Source: JAKJEP01 sp964580995 (GTDB lineage Bacteria; Planctomycetota; Phycisphaerae; Sedimentisphaerales; SM23-30). Taken from it: DNA of 64,000 nt. The position numbers and the translations under genes were made by a program. Positions 1 to 9,406 of the stretch are shown here, in pieces (within the stretch, counting starts at the first letter, position 1; the number at the start of each line of letters is the position of its first letter). Where the stretch lies: contig CAZOMV010000018.1 in assembly GCA_964580995.1 (NCBI GenBank), positions 1 through 64,000 on the forward strand, given 5' to 3'. The notes below the pieces were generated by a model. It did not search any database. It saw only the letters and a list, made by a program, of their open reading frames with translations, and was not told where the DNA came from.

Positions 1-25
1 AGGTCGAGGGCAGGCTCTGCGCGGG

Positions 26-64
26 AATGACAGGCACGGCCAACCTGGCCGTGGCACAATTGGG
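26..64 (+). repeat. Dispersed palindromic element, copy 1
   Basis: A perfect 8-bp stem, CACGGCCA (35-42) and TGGCCGTG (46-53), encloses a 3-nt loop and is followed by GTGGCACAATT. The same layout recurs near 21544, 47241 and 54811 in the same orientation, always between genes. It resembles a REP-type element. Function is unknown. Confidence 0.7.
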
Positions 65-73
65 AAGAAAGAT

Positions 74-90
74 GGTATGCGCAGCATACC
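74..90. repeat. Perfect 7-bp hairpin
   Basis: GGTATGC, a GCA loop, then GCATACC. It lies directly after the dispersed element, with no T-tract, so it is not a typical terminator. The rest of 91-297 shows no gene. A direct repeat of AAAAGTGCA lies at about 270-290, just upstream of the candidate nuo promoter. Confidence 0.5.
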
Positions 91-297
91 CTATCGGCTG
101 GGCACTAATAAAATAATTTAATGCACCCGATGTTCGCTTCCCATTCATAGCAGTACATAGCGGGGGGGGAGAGACCCTATCGCACCTTTTTAAAATTGAC
201 AATTCCTTTTGGATGCCTACTATAAAAATATATGTAATGACATTGGATACTCGAGGTAAGATACCTTTAAAAAGTGCATAAAAAGTGCAAAAGATTC

Positions 298-326
298 TTG
301 ACATACGCCATAAATATGACTAAAAG
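298..326 (+). promoter_or_regulatory. Candidate sigma-70 promoter of the nuo operon
   Basis: TTGACA at 298-303 is a perfect -35 box, followed by a 17-nt spacer and TAAAAG at 321-326 (4 of 6 matches to TATAAT). It lies about 100 nt before nuoA in an otherwise empty leader. The two AAAAGTGCA copies just upstream could be an activator or operator site, but that is speculative. Confidence 0.4.
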
Positions 327-426
327 CAGACGAAATTCCGGCTTTTACAGAAAAAGTGATATTGTGATACAGGTTAGCATAAGGAATACCTAGGTTTTCT
401 TCCTAACTAGTCTGAATGGAACAGAT

Positions 427-777
427 ATGGAATATTTTTTTGTACTTTTGTTCATAGGACTCTCCGCCGTTTTTGTCTTGTGCGGCCTGGGTGCTTCCTA
501 TCTGCTGGCACCGCACCGGCCCAACCGAATCAAGAATTCACCGTATGAGTGTGGGGAAAAGCCGGTGGGACCCGCCTGGATCCAATTCAATGTTGGATAT
601 TATCTTGTAGCGCTGTTGTTTTTGGTGTTTGATGTGGAGGCGGCGTTTTTATATCCGTGGGCGGTGGTTTTGCAGGAGGTGGGGATAGTCGGCCTGATTG
701 AGATCGGCATATTTCTGCTGATTTTGGTGCTGGGTCTGGCTTATGCCTGGAAGAAAGGTGCGTTGGAATGGGTGTAG
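427..777 (+). CDS. nuoA: NADH-quinone oxidoreductase subunit A
   Basis: NuoA is a small membrane subunit of respiratory complex I, located at the joint between the hydrophilic and membrane arms. The 116-residue length is normal. Three hydrophobic helices are visible (about residues 5-27, 58-78 and 86-108), with the family motif around NSPYECGEKP in the first loop and the conserved FDVEAAFLYPW segment. It is the first gene of an 11-gene nuo operon and overlaps nuoB by 10 bases, which suggests translational coupling. No plausible alternative identity. Confidence 0.95.
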   Translation: MEYFFVLLFIGLSAVFVLCGLGASYLLAPHRPNRIKNSPYECGEKPVGPAWIQFNVGYYLVALLFLVFDVEAAFLYPWAVVLQEVGIVGLIEIGIFLLILVLGLAYAWKKGALEWV

Positions 778-1463
778 TCACCGATGCACTGCCCGGATTG
801 GTAGAAAACCTCCCCGGCGGCTCCCTTCTGATTACTTCGGTCGATGCGATTATGAACTGGTCGCGAAGCAACAGCCTGTGGCCATTGGCCTTCGGGACGA
901 AATGCTGTGCGATTGAGGTGCTTATGGCTACCGGTGCTCCGCATCAGGATATGTCGCGATTTGGGGCTGAAGTTGCCCGCCAGACGCCCCGACAGGCCGA
1001 TTTGATGGTAATAGCGGGTGCGATTGTTAAAAAAATGGCCTCCCGGATGAGGCTGTTGTATGATCAGATGGCCGAGCCGCGTTATGTGATAGCGACCGGA
1101 TCGTGTGCGATATCGGGTGGGCCGTTCCTGTATAATTCCTACACCATCGTGCGCGGTGCCGATGAAGTGGTTCCGGTGGATGTGTATGTGCCGGGCTGTC
1201 CGCCCAGACCGGAGGCGTTTTTCTACGGTTTGCTTACCCTGCAAAAGATGATACGGGAGGGAGAGTCGATCCGGCATCCCCAGGTGCGGAAAAAACCGGT
1301 TCTCTCCCGGCTGCCTTCGGGAATTACCATCCAGGATATCCAGCAGGAAATGCAATTGCAACTGATCCAGGATAATACGATTGACGTGGAGCGTGCGGCC
1401 CGGGAAAAGAGTTGGGCCAAAAAGGTAGAGCAATGGATCGACAAACCCTCGAACAATCCGTAA
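768..1463 (+). CDS. nuoB: NADH-quinone oxidoreductase subunit B
   Basis: NuoB carries the terminal 4Fe-4S cluster N2, which passes electrons to quinone. The four cluster cysteines are visible: the CC pair at residues 46-47 (GTKCCAIEV), C113 (GSCAISGG) and C144 (VPGCPPRPE). The protein has 231 residues with a long C-terminal tail beyond the conserved core, as in many nuoB genes. The start overlaps the end of nuoA and the 3' end overlaps nuoC, so A, B and C are probably co-translated. Confidence 0.95.
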   Translation: MGVVTDALPGLVENLPGGSLLITSVDAIMNWSRSNSLWPLAFGTKCCAIEVLMATGAPHQDMSRFGAEVARQTPRQADLMVIAGAIVKKMASRMRLLYDQMAEPRYVIATGSCAISGGPFLYNSYTIVRGADEVVPVDVYVPGCPPRPEAFFYGLLTLQKMIREGESIRHPQVRKKPVLSRLPSGITIQDIQQEMQLQLIQDNTIDVERAAREKSWAKKVEQWIDKPSNNP

Positions 1464-1894
1464 TCGTGTCTGAACCGGCCGCTCAACTGCGGAATGCCTC
1501 TGACCGGGCGACGGTGGAAATCGAGCCTGAGAAGCTTATTTCGCTGATGCACCGGCTGCGCGAGGATAAGGCGTTTTCCTTTGATTTGCTGCTGGACCAT
1601 ACCGCGGTCGATTATGTCGATCAGAATCGTTTCGAACTGGTCTATATGCTCTATTCGCTGGAGCATGGCCATCACCTGATCGTGTGTACCATCGTTAGCA
1701 GGGAAACGCCGGTGGTACCCAGTGTCAGCCGTATCTGGCCCGGGTCGCATTGGCAGGAGCGTGAGGTGTTCGATCTTTTTGGCATTCTCTATGAAAATCA
1801 TGATGATCTGCGAAGGCTTTTTCTGGATGATGACTGGAAAGGGTATCCTTTGCGAAAAGATTATAAAGATGATTATATGCTGGAGTTACCGTGA
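1433..1894 (+). CDS. nuoC: NADH-quinone oxidoreductase subunit C
   Basis: NuoC is the peripheral-arm subunit (30-kDa type) that packs on NuoD. The signature EREVFDLFGI is present, followed by the aspartate-rich LFLDDDWKGYPLRKDY stretch near the C-terminus. I chose ATG 1433 (153 residues). An ATG at 1412 is in frame, but it would extend the overlap with nuoB to 52 bases. NuoC is separate from NuoD, not fused as in enterobacteria. The last 4 bases overlap nuoD. Confidence 0.93.
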   Translation: MDRQTLEQSVIVSEPAAQLRNASDRATVEIEPEKLISLMHRLREDKAFSFDLLLDHTAVDYVDQNRFELVYMLYSLEHGHHLIVCTIVSRETPVVPSVSRIWPGSHWQEREVFDLFGILYENHDDLRRLFLDDDWKGYPLRKDYKDDYMLELP

Positions 1895-3054
1895 CGATTC
1901 GAGTCAAAACGCTGGATGAGCTGCTCGCCGAACCGGCAGTTCCGCCCCAGGTCCAGGATACGCAGGAATTCTACGTCAATATGGGCCCCCAGCATCCCAT
2001 TGCGCACGGCTCGCTGCGACTGGTCCTTTTGCTGGCTGGCGAGACCATATGCAAAGTGATTCCCGTGCCGGGTTTTGTGCATCGCGGCATCGAAAAGATG
2101 TGCGAGCATCTGACTTACCGGCAAATCATTCCTCTGACCGACCGTATGGATTATCTATCCGCCATCATGAATAACTGGGTGGTGGCCAAAACCGTCGAAC
2201 ACGCGGCCGGGATAGAAACCAATGAACGGATTGAGACGATCCGTACCCTCATGGCGGAATTGCAGCGGCTGCAAAGTCATGTGCTGTGGTGGGGAGTGCT
2301 GGGGATGGACCTGGGAGCCTTCACGGCCTTTTTATATTCCTTCCGCGACCGTGAAATCATCGGCGAGATATTTGAAGAGACCATCGGGGCCAGGCTGACC
2401 ATGAATTATATTCAACCCGGCGGGCTGATGTACGATGTGAATGCGGATTTTGCGGATAAGGTGAAAAAGCTGATTCGCTATCTTCGGCCGGTCATCGATG
2501 AATATGATACGCTGCTTTCGGGGAATATTATCCTGCAGGAACGGCTTCGCAATATCGGAATCCTGACGGCGGAAAGGGCGGTTGGTTTGGGCTGCACCGG
2601 TCCGGTGCTGCGGGGCAGCGGGGTGGCGTATGATTTACGCAAACTGGAACCTTATGGTGTTTATGACAAAGCCGATTTCGATGTGGTGGTCGGCAGTACA
2701 GGCGATTGCTGGGACCGCTACTCTGTTCGGATTGCGGAAATGCGTCAATCTTTGAATATTCTCGAACAACTGATCGACAACATTCCAGCCGGCATCCCTA
2801 TGGTGCTCAGATACCCTGCGAAAATCAAACTGCCGCAGGGAAGTTATTATGGCCATATCGAGACCGCACGCGGAGTACTGGGTGTATTTATTGTTTCCGA
2901 TGGCAGCAGCGAAAAACCGTATCGCCTCCATTTCCGTTCGCCGAATTTCAATAATCTCTGGGCCGTTACCGAGCTGGCTCCCGGCTGGCGAATTGCGGAT
3001 TTGATTGCGATCCAATCGAGTCTTGATCTTGTGATACCTGACATTGACCGCTGA
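1891..3054 (+). CDS. nuoD: NADH-quinone oxidoreductase subunit D
   Basis: NuoD is the 49-kDa subunit. With NuoB it forms the quinone site and is related to NiFe-hydrogenase large subunits. It has 387 residues. The family signature MGPQHPIAHGSLRL sits at about residues 31-44, DRMDYLSA and NNWVVAKTVE follow, and the protein ends in VIPDIDR. The start codon is embedded in the nuoC stop region (ATGA-like overlap, GTG start). Confidence 0.95.
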   Translation: MTIRVKTLDELLAEPAVPPQVQDTQEFYVNMGPQHPIAHGSLRLVLLLAGETICKVIPVPGFVHRGIEKMCEHLTYRQIIPLTDRMDYLSAIMNNWVVAKTVEHAAGIETNERIETIRTLMAELQRLQSHVLWWGVLGMDLGAFTAFLYSFRDREIIGEIFEETIGARLTMNYIQPGGLMYDVNADFADKVKKLIRYLRPVIDEYDTLLSGNIILQERLRNIGILTAERAVGLGCTGPVLRGSGVAYDLRKLEPYGVYDKADFDVVVGSTGDCWDRYSVRIAEMRQSLNILEQLIDNIPAGIPMVLRYPAKIKLPQGSYYGHIETARGVLGVFIVSDGSSEKPYRLHFRSPNFNNLWAVTELAPGWRIADLIAIQSSLDLVIPDIDR

Positions 3055-3065
3055 GGCAGACAGTA

Positions 3066-4187
3066 ATGAACGTGATAATCATAAAACAATTTTTGACAAT
3101 GCCGGCAGGTGCCGTTGAGACGGCCACAATGGCGCAGCGTGCCCAGCAGGCACTGGGCGAGCATCCCTGGATCGCGGTCGGATATATGCTGCTGTCGCTG
3201 GTAATCATCGGAGCTATGGTGGCATTTCTGGGTATATCTTTGATATATGTCGAGCGGAAAGTCGCCGGTCATTTCCAGTGCCGGCTGGGGCCTATGCGGG
3301 TCGGGCCTCACGGAATCTTTCAAACCGTCGCCGACACCCTCAAGCTGCTTTTCAAGGAAGATATGGTCCCTACCGATGCGGATAAGGTCATGCACCTGGT
3401 TGCCCCGTTTTTGTCGCTTAGCGCAACGGTACTTATCCTCGGGATCATCCCCTATAGCCGGAACTGGCAGATTGCCGATATTCATATCGGGGTGCTCTAT
3501 GCTTCTGCCGTCGGCGGCCTGGGGGTCATGGGAACCCTGCTGGGCGGCTGGAGTTCGAATAATAAATGGTCGCTTGTGGGCGGCATGCGTGCGGCGGCCC
3601 AGGTGATCTCCTATGAAATATCGGCCACTCTGGCGATTTTGGTAGTGGTGCTTTTTGCGGGAACATTGTCCTTATCGGGTATTGTGCATAGCCAACTGGC
3701 GGGTTGGTGGATCTGGCGGGCGCACGGTGTGGGGCTGCTGGCGTTCCTCCTGTTCGTAATCGCCTCGACCGCCGAGATCAACCGCACGCCATTCGACATA
3801 CCCGAAGGTGAATCGGAGCTGACCGCCGGATTCCATACCGAATATTCGGGCCTGCGGTTTGCCTTTTTTTTCCTGGCTGAATTTATTGCCATGTTTGTGG
3901 CTTCGGCACTGGCGGCAACCTTGTTTCTGGGCGGGTGGACCCCGCTGTTTATCGGCGGATTCCAGGGCTTCAATCAGGTAATGGCCCTCATTCCCACGCC
4001 CATCTGGTTTCTCGGCAAGACCGCCTTTCTGATATTTGTTTTTATGTGGTTCCGCTGGACGTTTCCGCGTTTGCGGGTGGACCAGCTCATGCATCTGGAG
4101 TGGAAGATCCTGCTGCCGATCGGCTTTTTGAACCTGATGGCGGCGGCCGTGGTAGTATTGACAAAATTTTACTTTTTTCCCCGTTAG
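3066..4187 (+). CDS. nuoH: NADH-quinone oxidoreductase subunit H
   Basis: NuoH is the membrane subunit that closes the quinone chamber and links redox chemistry to the proton channels. It is 373 residues long with about eight transmembrane helices. The motifs ERKVAGHFQCRLGPMRVGP, AEINRTPFDIPEGESEL and FMWFRWTFPRLRVDQLM are all typical. NuoG, which lies between D and H in NADH-oxidising operons, is absent here: only 11 bases separate nuoD and nuoH. Confidence 0.95.
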   Translation: MNVIIIKQFLTMPAGAVETATMAQRAQQALGEHPWIAVGYMLLSLVIIGAMVAFLGISLIYVERKVAGHFQCRLGPMRVGPHGIFQTVADTLKLLFKEDMVPTDADKVMHLVAPFLSLSATVLILGIIPYSRNWQIADIHIGVLYASAVGGLGVMGTLLGGWSSNNKWSLVGGMRAAAQVISYEISATLAILVVVLFAGTLSLSGIVHSQLAGWWIWRAHGVGLLAFLLFVIASTAEINRTPFDIPEGESELTAGFHTEYSGLRFAFFFLAEFIAMFVASALAATLFLGGWTPLFIGGFQGFNQVMALIPTPIWFLGKTAFLIFVFMWFRWTFPRLRVDQLMHLEWKILLPIGFLNLMAAAVVVLTKFYFFPR

Positions 4188-4196
4188 TTGACTGAA

Positions 4197-4898
4197 ATGA
4201 AAGCGATAGAACAATATAGAGAACAACGGACCATTGCGGGTAAGCAAGTCTGGGTTACCGTGGTAAAATCCCTGAATCGGGCGGCTCCGGTTCCCTCGGC
4301 CCTAGGCAGTCTGCTGAAAGGATTGCGGCTCACGCTGGGATATTTTATCAGGCCCTCACGGATCGTGACCAGGCAATACCCCGAGAATCGCCAGAGCCTG
4401 TCTTTTCCGCCGCGGTACCGAGCCAGACTGCATCTTATACATCAGGCCAATGGTTTCCACAAGTGCACGGCCTGCCGAATGTGTGAAAAAGCCTGCCCCA
4501 ATGCCAGTATTAAGATCCTGGGCCGCAAGGGCGCAGTCACCGGAAAAACGGAACTTGACCATTATATCTGGAGGATGGATTCCTGCCTCCTGTGTAATGC
4601 GTGCGTGCAGGCCTGTCCGTGCGGCGCCCTGGCCATGGGGCCTGAGTTTGAAAATGCGGTATATGATCGTCGTTTATTGATTTTCAATCTGAACCGGTAT
4701 GCCGGACCGCCGGCCTCGGTTCTGGAAAAAGCCGAATATGCCAAGATGCGCGAGCAGATGATGGAGCCGCGGGAGGCATACCTCGGTCCGGTTCCGTTCC
4801 ATGGGGCCCCCACGCCCGCGGCAAGCCCGAATGTCAAACTGGTGCCAGGGGATGACAGTAGTACAAAGGTACGGATTCCGCCGGGAGAAAACCGATGA
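4197..4898 (+). CDS. nuoI: NADH-quinone oxidoreductase subunit I (8Fe ferredoxin type)
   Basis: NuoI carries clusters N6a and N6b. Two complete CxxCxxCxxxCP motifs are visible (CTACRMCEKACP and CLLCNACVQACP). A TTG at 4188 adjoins the nuoH stop, but ATG 4197 is the more likely start (233 residues). The C-terminal 60 residues after the second cluster motif are longer than usual and rich in proline and glycine. The gene overlaps nuoJ by 4 bases. Confidence 0.94.
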   Translation: MKAIEQYREQRTIAGKQVWVTVVKSLNRAAPVPSALGSLLKGLRLTLGYFIRPSRIVTRQYPENRQSLSFPPRYRARLHLIHQANGFHKCTACRMCEKACPNASIKILGRKGAVTGKTELDHYIWRMDSCLLCNACVQACPCGALAMGPEFENAVYDRRLLIFNLNRYAGPPASVLEKAEYAKMREQMMEPREAYLGPVPFHGAPTPAASPNVKLVPGDDSSTKVRIPPGENR

Positions 4899-5515
4899 TG
4901 ACTGATGCTGTATTCACAATACTATTCTATATGATGGCAGCCGCTGTCGTATCGCTGGCGATTGCGGTAACCGTGTCGCGCAGATTGTTGCGGGCGGCAG
5001 TCTATCTCATGGGCGTGCTTTTACTAAGTGCGGGATTTTACCTCATGCTCGGGGCCGAGTTCCTGGCCGGCATCCAGGTGCTGGTATATGTCGGGGGTAT
5101 CGTGGTGCTCATTGTTTTTGCGATCATGCTTACCCGGTCAACCGGATTGGAGCTGGATCATCCGCCGTTGCGCCGAATCATTCCGGCAGCGCTGGCCAGT
5201 GTGGTATTTGCGGTAATGACCGGATTCCTTTTGGCGACTTCGCCATTTCAGTCTGCCGTCAATACCGTATCGGTGCCCGACGGATCGGCGCAGGCGATCG
5301 GGCGAAAACTTCTGGATACCGGCAGCGGGGGGTACGTGCTGCCGTTTGAAATCATTTCCCTGTTGTTACTGGCGGTTACCATCGGCGGTATTGTCATTGC
5401 CAGAAAAACGCCTCCTTCCGGACAGCCGTTTACCAGCGGCGGGGATTTGGCGGGCGAAGCGGATTTTCAAAAACCAAAACGGCAGCGTCCCGAAGGTGCG
5501 GAGAAGCCCATATGA
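4895..5515 (+). CDS. nuoJ: NADH-quinone oxidoreductase subunit J
   Basis: NuoJ is a membrane subunit with five predicted helices. The conserved segment GAEFLAGIQVLVYVGGIVVL is present at about residues 52-71, where the family has its pi-bulge helix. It has 206 residues, with a hydrophilic C-terminal tail. It overlaps nuoI and nuoK by 4 bases each, so the operon continues without gaps. Confidence 0.93.
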   Translation: MMTDAVFTILFYMMAAAVVSLAIAVTVSRRLLRAAVYLMGVLLLSAGFYLMLGAEFLAGIQVLVYVGGIVVLIVFAIMLTRSTGLELDHPPLRRIIPAALASVVFAVMTGFLLATSPFQSAVNTVSVPDGSAQAIGRKLLDTGSGGYVLPFEIISLLLLAVTIGGIVIARKTPPSGQPFTSGGDLAGEADFQKPKRQRPEGAEKPI

Positions 5516-5844
5516 TCGAATACCTTGCCAGCCATCAACCTACGGTCCATCACTGGCTGATGGTATCCAACCTCCTGTTTGCCATCGGATTATTTGGTGT
5601 GCTTTCCCGGCGAAACGCCATTGCGGTTCTGATGTCGGTGGAACTGATGCTCAACGCGGGAGCTTTCAATTTTGTTATTTTCAATACCTTTATCAATCCC
5701 GTTGCCGTCGATGGCCAGATTATGTCGATATTCATCATCGCCGTCGCCGCGGCTGAATCGGTGGTGGGTATGGCAATCTTTGTGGCCCTGTTCCGCTACC
5801 GCGGCACCGTCGATGTCAACCGGATGGATACCATGAAAGAATAA
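5512..5844 (+). CDS. nuoK: NADH-quinone oxidoreductase subunit K
   Basis: NuoK is a small three-helix membrane subunit, an MrpC homologue. It has 110 residues. The conserved glutamate is visible in SVELMLNAGAFNFV (helix 2) and a second in AAAESVVGMAIFVALFRYRG (helix 3); both belong to the proton-translocation path in known complexes. The stop codon is followed directly by the nuoL start. Confidence 0.95.
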   Translation: MIEYLASHQPTVHHWLMVSNLLFAIGLFGVLSRRNAIAVLMSVELMLNAGAFNFVIFNTFINPVAVDGQIMSIFIIAVAAAESVVGMAIFVALFRYRGTVDVNRMDTMKE

Positions 5845-7836
5845 ATGGGTATGGATCACTTACACTTTGTACTTAGACATGCCTGGCTGGTGCCTGCGAT
5901 ACCGCTGGTTTCGTGTGCGATTGTCGGATTGCTGCTGCGGCCCTTGGCACGCCGAGCGGCCGCGATCACCGCTACGGGAGCGATTTTTTGCAGCGCCGTG
6001 CTTGCCGGCATGATAGCCTGGCAATATTTTAAGCTGCCGGCCGGACAGGGACATACCGCCCTTGTGCCCTGGTCATTTGAATGGCTTCGCTACCAGACGG
6101 GCCTGAGTGTGCATGTCGGTGTTATGCTGGATCCGATTTCGGTGCTGCTGTTGATTGTGGTTACTACCGTCAGTGCCCTGGTGCATCTCTACAGTATCGG
6201 CTATATGCGCGGCGAGGACGGCTATGGCAGGTATTTTACCTATCTCAATCTTTTTACCTTCAGCATGCTGGGCCTGGTTGTGGCGCCGAATATCGTGCAA
6301 ATGTACATCTGCTGGGAACTGGTCGGCGTAAGCAGTTTTCTGCTGATCGGATTTTATTATCAGCGTCCCTCGGCGGTCGCCGCCTCCAACAAGGCATTTA
6401 TTGTAACACGCTTTGCGGATCTGGGATTTTTGATCGGGATCTTGATACTAGGCTTCTATGGGTATCGCTTTTTCCGTGAATTGGCTCCGGTCTCCTCCCT
6501 GGCAGCCGGCGGGATAACCCATCTCCAGCCGTTTGATTTCGCCTATCTGACCAGCCCGCCGTTTCTCGAAAAACTCGCCGCCACGGGCTTTGGTATGGGC
6601 GATGTAAGTGTTCTTACCGCGGCGATGGTGCTGGTGTTTATGGGAGCTTGCGGCAAAAGCGCGATGTTCCCGCTGCATATCTGGCTGCCGGACGCTATGG
6701 AAGGCCCCACGCCGGTATCGGCATTGATTCACGCCGCGACTATGGTGGTGGCCGGTGTGTACCTGGTGGCCAGATTGTTTCCGGCTTTCGCGGTAAGCGG
6801 CAGTGCCCTGGTAGTGGTGGCCTATGTGGGAGCGTTTACCAGCCTTTTCGCCGCATTGATCGCGATTACCCAGGACGATATCAAACGGGTGCTGGCCTTT
6901 TCCACCTTGAGCCAGTTGGGTTATATGATGCTGGCCCTGGGTGTCGCATCGATGGACCAGCCCCAGGGCTTTACCGCCGCGATGTTCCATCTATTCACCC
7001 ACGCCTTCTTCAAAGCCCTGTTATTTTTAGGGGCCGGTGCCGTCATTCACGCGGTATGCACCAACAATATCTGGGAAATGGGCGGTCTGGCCAAAAAAAT
7101 GCCTTGCACGCATTTGACTTTTCTGGTGGCGACACTGGCGATTGCGGGTATCTGGCCGTTTGCCGGCTTCTTTTCCAAGGATGAGATATTGGGGGCTGCG
7201 CTGGCGGGCGGCCATTACGGGCTGTTTGCCAGCTCCCTGCTGGTGGCGGTGTTGACGGCGCTGTATATGTTCCGCATTTATTTTGTGGCCTTCTGGCGTA
7301 CCAGCACCAGCGAACCCGCTCATCATGCCCACGAGGCCCCGCTGGTAATGCTCATTCCGCTGCTCATTCTGGCCTTGCTCAGTTCGGTCGCCGGTTTTAT
7401 TCCCGTGGGCGAGTATGTGGGAATCGGCTCCGAGGCCGTGCATCCTGGCATTAATTTTGCTGTTGCGATTCCTGCGACGGCAGCGGCCTTGTCGGGTATG
7501 GCGGGTGCCTGGTTCTTCTATGGCTCCCAGACTCGGCGTGCGGCGGCGGTGGCGGAAAATTTAGGGCTGCTCTACCGCATCCTAAAACGGAAATTCTACA
7601 TCGATGAGGCCTATCTTTTCATTACGCGCAGCCTGATCTTCCAATTTGTGTCCCGGCCCATCGCCTGGTTCGATCGCCATGTTGTCGATGGCGGCGTTAA
7701 CCTCAGTGCGTGGCTGACACGCACGAGCGGCTCGCAATTGCGGCATTTGCAAACCGGGCAGGTACAGGTCTATGGCTTGTGGCTCGTCGTCGGCGTGATG
7801 GGTGTGCTATTGATTGTATGGGCCGCGTTGCGGTAA
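5845..7836 (+). CDS. nuoL: NADH-quinone oxidoreductase subunit L
   Basis: NuoL is the distal antiporter-like proton pump of complex I, with a long lateral helix. It has 663 residues, normal length. Family landmarks are GYMRGEDGYGRYFTYLNLF, WELVGVSSFLLIGFYYQRP, HIWLPDAMEGPTPVSALIHA and KDEILG, with the key charged residues retained. The C-terminal lateral-helix region is present (about 560-663). Start ATG or GTG at 5845 abuts nuoK. Confidence 0.95.
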   Translation: MGMDHLHFVLRHAWLVPAIPLVSCAIVGLLLRPLARRAAAITATGAIFCSAVLAGMIAWQYFKLPAGQGHTALVPWSFEWLRYQTGLSVHVGVMLDPISVLLLIVVTTVSALVHLYSIGYMRGEDGYGRYFTYLNLFTFSMLGLVVAPNIVQMYICWELVGVSSFLLIGFYYQRPSAVAASNKAFIVTRFADLGFLIGILILGFYGYRFFRELAPVSSLAAGGITHLQPFDFAYLTSPPFLEKLAATGFGMGDVSVLTAAMVLVFMGACGKSAMFPLHIWLPDAMEGPTPVSALIHAATMVVAGVYLVARLFPAFAVSGSALVVVAYVGAFTSLFAALIAITQDDIKRVLAFSTLSQLGYMMLALGVASMDQPQGFTAAMFHLFTHAFFKALLFLGAGAVIHAVCTNNIWEMGGLAKKMPCTHLTFLVATLAIAGIWPFAGFFSKDEILGAALAGGHYGLFASSLLVAVLTALYMFRIYFVAFWRTSTSEPAHHAHEAPLVMLIPLLILALLSSVAGFIPVGEYVGIGSEAVHPGINFAVAIPATAAALSGMAGAWFFYGSQTRRAAAVAENLGLLYRILKRKFYIDEAYLFITRSLIFQFVSRPIAWFDRHVVDGGVNLSAWLTRTSGSQLRHLQTGQVQVYGLWLVVGVMGVLLIVWAALR

Positions 7837-7855
7837 TTCTGGAGAATAAAACCTG

Positions 7856-9394
7856 ATGGGCTTTGTAAGCTGGCTGATCGCTATACCATTCCTGACTACC
7901 CTTGCCATTGTGGCGGTGCCCCGAAAGCGGGAATCCCTGATCCGCTGGATCGCGGCGACAGGCTGTGGCCTGCATCTGCTGCTCACCGCTTTTGTGACCT
8001 TTACCTTCTGGCAGGCCGCCTCCGCCGATCCCTCTGCCCCCAATCTGATAAGCAAGCTCTACCTCGTGGAGCGGATCCCCTGGTTTCGCTCCCTGGGCAT
8101 TCAGTATTTTGTGGGTCTCGACGGCATTTCAATGGCGATGGTGATTCTTACCAGTGTCATTATCTTTGCCGGCGTGCTGGCCAGTTGGTATGTCGAGGTG
8201 CGCCGAAAAGAATTTTTCGCGTTACTGCTTATTCTGGTAACCGGTGTATTCGGGGTATTTGTCAGCTTTGATCTTTTCCTTTTTTTTATGTTCTACGAGC
8301 TGGCGGTATTGCCGATGTACTTGCTCATCGGGGTCTGGGGCACCGGTCCCAAAGAATATTCCGCCATGAAACTCACGCTGATGCTGCTGGTGGGCAGTGC
8401 CTTTGTGCTGGTGGGATTCCTGGCTATGTATCACGCCTCCGGTTTGCATACCTTTGACCTGCAACAACTGGCCACGGTCCATTTTTCCAGTAATTTCCAG
8501 AGATGGATCTTCCCGATGGTCTTTGTAGGTTTTGGTGTGATCGGGGCATTATATCCGTTTCATACCTGGTCGCCGGATGGGCACAGCTCGGCACCTACCG
8601 CGGTTTCCATGCTCCATGCCGGCGTGCTGATGAAGCTGGGCGGTTATGGTGCGCTGCGGATCGCTGTTTACCTGATGCCGGAAGGCGCAACCATGTGGGG
8701 ATTGATCTTTATGGTCCTGACCACCATCAACATTATCTATGGGGCTTTTGGGGCAGTCGTGCAAAAGGATTTGAAATATTTCACGGCCTATTCCTCCGTA
8801 AGCCATTGCGGATTTGTGCTCTTTGGGGTTGCCGCTCTCAATATGATGGCCTTTAAAGGCGCGGTGATCCAGATGTTCAGCCATGGCATCATGACCGGCC
8901 TGTTCTTCGGCCTGATCGGCATGGTTTATGGCCGCACGCATACCCGGAACATCGATGAAATGGGAGGCCTTGCCAAAAAAATGCCGTGGCTGGCAACCAT
9001 GTTCTATATCGCCGGTTTGGCCAGTCTAGGTCTGCCCGGCCTGTCCGGCTTCATCGCCGAATCGCATGTATTCCTGGGCGGCTTTTTTGGCAATCCCTGG
9101 ACCAATAGCACGGTGACGGGAATCTTGACCATTATCGCCACGATGTCCATTGTGGTAACCGCCGTATATGTCCTGCGCGGCCTCTCCCGGGTGTTCTATG
9201 GCCCGATTACCAATTCCCATTTCGAGCATCTGGGCGATGCGACCTGGCCGGAGCGGATATCGACCGGTATTCTGTCGCTGATTCTGATCGCGGTGGGAAT
9301 GCTGCCGTGGTTTTTTATCAATTTAATCGAAAGTTCGCTGGTTCCCATTCTGAATCGGCTGCAGGAAACCTCATCGGCTGTCTTATTGCCTTAA
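7856..9394 (+). CDS. nuoM: NADH-quinone oxidoreductase subunit M
   Basis: NuoM is the second antiporter-like proton pump. It has 512 residues. Landmarks are FMFYELAVLPMYLLIG (helix-5 glutamate), YPFHTWSPDGHSSAPTAVSM, LHAGVLMKLGGYG and FSHGIMTGLFFGLIGM. It shares the internal GGLAKKMP segment with NuoL, a normal family feature. A 19-base spacer follows nuoL and contains GGAGAA as ribosome-binding site. Confidence 0.95.
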   Translation: MGFVSWLIAIPFLTTLAIVAVPRKRESLIRWIAATGCGLHLLLTAFVTFTFWQAASADPSAPNLISKLYLVERIPWFRSLGIQYFVGLDGISMAMVILTSVIIFAGVLASWYVEVRRKEFFALLLILVTGVFGVFVSFDLFLFFMFYELAVLPMYLLIGVWGTGPKEYSAMKLTLMLLVGSAFVLVGFLAMYHASGLHTFDLQQLATVHFSSNFQRWIFPMVFVGFGVIGALYPFHTWSPDGHSSAPTAVSMLHAGVLMKLGGYGALRIAVYLMPEGATMWGLIFMVLTTINIIYGAFGAVVQKDLKYFTAYSSVSHCGFVLFGVAALNMMAFKGAVIQMFSHGIMTGLFFGLIGMVYGRTHTRNIDEMGGLAKKMPWLATMFYIAGLASLGLPGLSGFIAESHVFLGGFFGNPWTNSTVTGILTIIATMSIVVTAVYVLRGLSRVFYGPITNSHFEHLGDATWPERISTGILSLILIAVGMLPWFFINLIESSLVPILNRLQETSSAVLLP

Positions 9395-9406
9395 ACGGAA
9401 TTTACT